From: JAPULR01 sp963665075
GTDB taxonomy: Bacteria > Chloroflexota > Dehalococcoidia > Lucifugimonadales > GCA-2712585
Reading direction: 5' to 3'
Assembly: GCA_963665075.1 (NCBI GenBank)
Contig: OY762063.1
Coordinates: 2,046,001-2,110,000 of the forward strand
Length of the DNA stretch: 64,000 nucleotides
Below, piece by piece: positions 60,875 to 64,000 of this stretch (within the stretch, counting starts at the first letter, position 1; each line of letters opens with the position of its first letter). The notes below the pieces were generated by a model. It did no database searches. It was not told the DNA's origin and saw nothing but the letters and a program-made list of their open reading frames with translations. The translations under genes were made by a program, and so were the position numbers.

Positions 60875-61471
60875 ATGGCTAAAGACACTGATAGTCTAAT
60901 CTCGTTGCTGCAAGCCAAGCGACGAAAAGACCCAAAGGGGTTTCGCAAATACTTGCCTGATGTGGCAGACATGTTGCCGGAACCACGGCGACGTTCCATC
61001 TCAAAATCCCCCTTCGGGCTTACTGAAAAGGAGCGCGTCTTCCATCGCAATGGTTTGGGAGGGACGTTGAAGACGTTAGAGAAGGGCGAGCTTGCGAAGT
61101 CTGAGGCGGTTAAAGGGCTGCATCACTACGCCATGTTGATTCGGGACGACGCGTTCTACAACGAGGTCGAGGATGGCGATTTCAAGGCTCTGGTCAAGGC
61201 CGCCGTGGGCAAGTCTCCCGGCTCTTTCCGAGCCAAAACCACCATCAATTTGGGTGAGGGAGGTCCGATTGTTGAGCGGGTCTCCGCGTTGAGGGGCGTC
61301 TATCTAGATTTGGACGGCGAGAGACGATTGGTCTCCGTCAGCATCCATCCTGGGAAGATGAGAGAACACCGTCGGTTGATGAAGATTGTCGGGATAGGGT
61401 CAGATTGCAAGTCGGACGTAGCCTTGCGACACGACGATTATTTGGCAATGCAGGACCCGCATGGCCGATAG
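60875..61471 (+). CDS. Unknown 198-residue protein, partner of a PIN toxin
   Basis: A 198-residue protein of unknown family. The basic N-terminal part (KRRKDPKGFRKYLP, EPRRRSISK) could bind nucleic acid; the middle is mixed and the C-terminal part (LRGVYLDLDGERRLVSVSIH) is beta-rich. It overlaps the following PIN gene by 11 bases, the position of an antitoxin, but it is twice the size of VapB-type antitoxins and shows no AbrB, RHH or Phd motif. It is therefore either an unusual antitoxin or an unrelated coupled gene. G+C is lower than in neighbouring metabolic genes. Confidence 0.65.
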   Translation: MAKDTDSLISLLQAKRRKDPKGFRKYLPDVADMLPEPRRRSISKSPFGLTEKERVFHRNGLGGTLKTLEKGELAKSEAVKGLHHYAMLIRDDAFYNEVEDGDFKALVKAAVGKSPGSFRAKTTINLGEGGPIVERVSALRGVYLDLDGERRLVSVSIHPGKMREHRRLMKIVGIGSDCKSDVALRHDDYLAMQDPHGR

Positions 61472-61871
61472 TTATAAAGTGCTGATTGACACATCTGCCT
61501 TCTACGCGTTGTTGTCGTCCCAGGACTTGTTTCATGAGCAGGCTGAGAATGCCTTTGAGCTATTGATAAAGCGGAATCATAGCCTATGGACAACCTCCTA
61601 TACTCTGGTCGAGACCATTGCTCTTGTGCATCGACGACTAGGAGCGCAGGTGGTTTTGGAGTTTGCCCAGTGGCAGCAATCCAACGTAGAGACTTTCTGG
61701 GTGTCCCAAAGCATCCATGACGAGGCCTTGGCGCGATTTGTTCAGAATCAGGGCAAGGGACTCAGTTTCGTGGATTGCACGACTGTTGTGGCATCCCACG
61801 AGATCAACGCCCACGTGTTCACGTTCGACGGTGGTTTTGCCCAAGCAGGTCTGCCGGTCGTGCCTCGGTAG
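61461..61871 (+). CDS. PIN-domain protein, VapC-like
   Basis: A 136-residue PIN protein. LIDTSAFYALLSSQD gives the first aspartate, LVETIALVHRRLG the glutamate, and FVDCTTVVASHEIN and TFDGGFAQAG the third and fourth acidic positions. The core appears complete. It overlaps the 198-residue gene by 11 bases, so translation is coupled. It resembles PIN proteins annotated as type II toxins, but lacks a recognised antitoxin type. Convergent with the amidohydrolase gene, 6 bases away. Confidence 0.85.
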   Translation: MADSYKVLIDTSAFYALLSSQDLFHEQAENAFELLIKRNHSLWTTSYTLVETIALVHRRLGAQVVLEFAQWQQSNVETFWVSQSIHDEALARFVQNQGKGLSFVDCTTVVASHEINAHVFTFDGGFAQAGLPVVPR

Positions 61872-61877
61872 GTATTC

Positions 61878-63014
61878 TTAGCCACCTAAGCCGTAGAGGG
61901 CGGCGGCGTTTTCGCGGGTAATCTTCCGACGCGTCTCGGCGGAGACCCCCGCCAGGTCTTCCTCAATCCACTTCCGGGATTCCGGCCAGATGCCGTCGGG
62001 GTGGGGGTAGTCGGAACCCCAGATTACGTTGTCCTCGCCGACCATCGGGAGGAACTGCGGCACGCCGATTTCGTGCTGGTAAGTCGTGTACCCCTGGCGA
62101 CTCCAGTACTCGCTGGGCTTATTGGGCAGCTTGCCGCTCATCGCGTCGAGCCGGTCCTCGTACTCCTCGTCCATCCGGTTCAGCACGTGGGGCAGCCAGG
62201 TCACCCCGCATTCTCCCAGCACGAACTTCAACCCCGGATATCGCTCGCAGGCGCCGGAGAAGATGACGCTGGCCAGGTATTCCGCGCCCGCCACCTGGAA
62301 CAGGCTGATCTTCGTCAACCGGTACTCCAGATCGTACTCCTTCTCCATTTCCGCGTCGTTCGGCTCCCGGACGTTCGGGCCGGTAGTATGGAAGGAAATC
62401 GGCACCCCGGTTTCCGCCGCGGCCTCCCAGAAGGGGTCCCAATCCCGATGCCAGATGGGTTTGACGGCGGTGGCGACGGCGAAGTCCGCGCCCTTCAGCC
62501 CCAGCTTGGCGGCGCGGCGAATCTCCGCGGCGGCGGCCTTCGGGTCGTGGTTGGGGATGCAGGCCAGCGCGGCCCACGTGCCGGGTCGGGAGTCGCAGAA
62601 ATCGGCGGCCCACGAGTTGTAAATCTCGTATACAACGCTGGTCATCTGGGGGTCTTCGAAGCGCAATCCAACGCCCAGAATTCCGTAGATCACCTCCGCC
62701 TCAATCCCGTCAATCTGCATGTCCCTGTACCGAAGCTCCGGCGTCGTCGGATGCGGCCCGCCTTCGTAGAAGCCGGCGTCGTACATCTCGTCGATGTGCT
62801 TCGACTGGCCGCGGGTGGGCTTGGTGAAGCCGAATCCCAAGCCGCCGTAGACGCCCAGGTCCTTCCCCTCGGCGAACCAGTGAGGTCCGGAGTCGGTTTC
62901 GACGACGCGGGGTACGGCGTCCCTGTATTGGGCCGGCGCGTTTTCCAGAAACACGTTCCCCGGCATCCACGTCATGTCGATGTGCGAGTCTCCCGAAATC
63001 AGCTTGTAGTCCAT
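61878..63014 (-). CDS. Amidohydrolase family 2 (metal-dependent hydrolase/decarboxylase)
   Basis: A 378-residue TIM-barrel protein of Amidohydro_2 (ACMSD-like). SGDSHIDM near the N-terminus supplies the first metal ligands, ISFHTTG the barrel histidine, FVLGECGVTWLP a conserved loop, and WGSDYPHPDG the late aspartate. Members decarboxylate or hydrolyse aromatic and related acids. No partner gene adjoins. GGGGGG before the ATG at 63014. Such genes are abundant in SAR202-type genomes, where aromatic breakdown is inferred. Confidence 0.92.
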   Translation of the reverse strand: MDYKLISGDSHIDMTWMPGNVFLENAPAQYRDAVPRVVETDSGPHWFAEGKDLGVYGGLGFGFTKPTRGQSKHIDEMYDAGFYEGGPHPTTPELRYRDMQIDGIEAEVIYGILGVGLRFEDPQMTSVVYEIYNSWAADFCDSRPGTWAALACIPNHDPKAAAAEIRRAAKLGLKGADFAVATAVKPIWHRDWDPFWEAAAETGVPISFHTTGPNVREPNDAEMEKEYDLEYRLTKISLFQVAGAEYLASVIFSGACERYPGLKFVLGECGVTWLPHVLNRMDEEYEDRLDAMSGKLPNKPSEYWSRQGYTTYQHEIGVPQFLPMVGEDNVIWGSDYPHPDGIWPESRKWIEEDLAGVSAETRRKITRENAAALYGLGG

Positions 63015-63484
63015 GATTGCCCCCTTTCCGGTTTGCGGCGGTTCAACGCTTGGGCGTTACGGGTTTTCTAACACTATGTGGGCGGATAGTCAACGAGGGG
63101 CGAGTGGGTGGGCGGCGGTTAATGATATTTTACATCTATAATTGATGGGACTTTTGACGCTTTTCGGCATTCGTTTTCAAAACGAATATAAGGAATTTTG
63201 CGTGTTTCTCGTTTCATTCCTGTGGGGAAACGAGTCCAGACAAGATGATAATGTATCGCAAAAGACGGATAGTTGAGGCATAGCGGATTTGTTCATGGAT
63301 GTAGGTTAGCAGGATGGGGGGATTGTTGGCAATGGAAAAGTGTCAATTAGGGATGGCGAGATTCTTCGCTTCGTTCAGAATGACAGGTGGGGGCAGAATG
63401 AGAAGTGGGGGATGATGGTGGGGTTGTGGGGGTTTGTGGGGTGTTTTATAGTATGGGCGGATTTGAATGGGAGGCCGAAGGGGT
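63015..63484. other. AT-rich intergenic island with palindromes
   Basis: No gene is supported in these 470 bases. The first part is the AT-richest of the window and holds a perfect palindrome ATTCGTTTT-C-AAAACGAAT (63169-63187) and an inverted repeat CTCGTTTC...GAAACGAG (63208-63234). The later part is G-rich and has a GTCATTCTGAG-type repeat in reverse (63357-63387). Confidence 0.65.
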
Positions 63485-64000
63485 TTGTCGCAAGAGTATT
63501 TGATAGTCGAGCGGGAGGAAGGCGTGCTGACGTTGACGCTGCACGACCCTCCCACCCGCAACGCGCTGGGGCCGGAGATGGTCGCGGCGCTTAACGAGGA
63601 GTTGGACCGGTTCGACGCCAACCCGAAAGACAGGGTTTTGCTGCTGACGGGGACTGAGCCGTCCTTCTGCTCAGGGGCGAACGTGCGCCGGTTCAACCAG
63701 TCCATCGAAGAAGAATCGGACGAGGGCGAGACTACGCCAGCCCCGCAATCAGGGTCGGCGTGGAACAGCCTCGACGCGGAAATGGGCAAACCCCGCGACG
63801 TGGACCCCACCTCCGGCGCGCTGATGCCCCTTCGTCTGCATCGTCTCAAGAAGCCAAGCATCGCGGCGGTGAACGGGTACGCCATCGGCGTCGGCATGGG
63901 ACTGGCTCTTGCGTGCGACGTGCGTATTGCCTCGGAACGCGCTATATTCTCCGAAGCCTTCGTCCGCATGGGGCTCGTGCCCGGCGACGGCAGCTGTTGG
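63485..64000 (+). CDS. Enoyl-CoA hydratase/isomerase family, truncated by the window end
   Basis: The first 172 codons of a crotonase-fold protein; it continues past the window. The start is TTG 63485 with GGAGG about 12 bases upstream. LHDPPTRNALGPEMVAALNEEL is the N-terminal crotonase region, PSFCSGANVRRF the first oxyanion segment, and PSIAAVNGYAIGVGMGLALACDVRIASERAIFSEAFVRMGLVPGDGSCW the second oxyanion and catalytic region, read in overlapping pieces. An insertion of about 30 residues rich in acid and glycine lies between the two. Substrate specificity cannot be judged from the fragment. Confidence 0.9.
   Translation, partial: MSQEYLIVEREEGVLTLTLHDPPTRNALGPEMVAALNEELDRFDANPKDRVLLLTGTEPSFCSGANVRRFNQSIEEESDEGETTPAPQSGSAWNSLDAEMGKPRDVDPTSGALMPLRLHRLKKPSIAAVNGYAIGVGMGLALACDVRIASERAIFSEAFVRMGLVPGDGSCW

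Noticed and set aside
63119..63260. A proven replication origin
   Set aside because: The skew shift and AT-rich palindromes are suggestive, but I find no consensus DnaA boxes and no replication-initiation genes nearby, so it is reported only as a finding to test.
63340..63594. An 84-codon plus-strand frame
   Set aside because: Its first half is a reverse GTCATTCTGAG-type repeat and its second half overlaps the enoyl-CoA hydratase in another frame.

Overview
The window reads as a high-GC bacterial chromosome segment, most consistent with Chloroflexota of the Dehalococcoidia/SAR202 type. This is an inference from three things: an F420 biosynthesis gene (cofE), a catabolic repertoire rich in SDR, GMC, amidohydrolase, allantoinase-like and DUF1501/DUF1800 genes, and C-rich intergenic regions crowded with short dispersed repeats. 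No rRNA or phylogenetic marker here proves it.

Layout. 0-2.9 kb: a methyltransferase, a FitAB/VapBC-like toxin-antitoxin pair and a PAC2 protein. 3.5-5.8 kb: a UvrD/PcrA helicase. 6.6-10 kb: a small orphan gene, hisA-hisH, a cobalamin adenosyltransferase and divergent cofE. 10.4-15 kb: a potassium-uptake operon (trkH, three separate TrkA/RCK-type genes, a UspA-like gene) ending in pheA. 16-21 kb: a racemase-superfamily enzyme, an RraA-like protein, a large divergent PEPCK-like protein and an ornithine-cyclodeaminase-family enzyme. 21.2-26 kb: tRNA-Gly and tRNA-Phe, an NYN-domain protein behind a duplicated promoter/leader, a hydantoinase-family enzyme and ftsH. 26.4-30.4 kb: pyrG, a transaldolase, rho and a small gene, all leftward. 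30.8-40 kb: a surface locus with a 1232-residue exported protein, three related small proteins of unknown function, a coiled-coil membrane protein and a lipoprotein solute-binding protein. 40.2-44.1 kb: an orphan two-gene pair and a single-chain restriction-modification-like enzyme. 44-52.5 kb: an aminotransferase, an NHL propeller, a DUF1501/DUF1800 pair, two PuuE-type deacetylase-fold proteins, an SDR and an AllA-like protein (a plausible ureide-degradation cluster). 52.7-56.5 kb: a DUF4389 protein, an MFS transporter and two SDRs. 56.5-58.4 kb: an ATPase plus PIN-nuclease pair. 58.4-64 kb: a GMC oxidoreductase, an alpha/beta hydrolase-fold protein lacking its serine, a second PIN pair, an amidohydrolase and a truncated enoyl-CoA hydratase.

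Intergenic DNA is the second story. Several repeat types recur. The clearest is a 124-bp element with 17-bp inverted ends that inserts into the loop of another hairpin repeat, duplicates about 5 bp, and is found nested in itself and interrupted by a third repeat. Repeat DNA has also supplied the C-terminal codons of at least two genes.

The most promising candidates for undescribed biology are the ATPase/PIN pair (56.5-58.3 kb), the low-GC pair at 40.2-41.0 kb, the 198-residue partner of a PIN toxin (60.9-61.9 kb), the chain of coupled mini-ORFs leading into the surface-protein gene (32.6-32.8 kb), the duplicated structured leader before the NYN gene (21.45-21.7 kb), and the small membrane-protein family around the surface-protein gene. 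All function statements come from reading motifs by eye; no database search was run.
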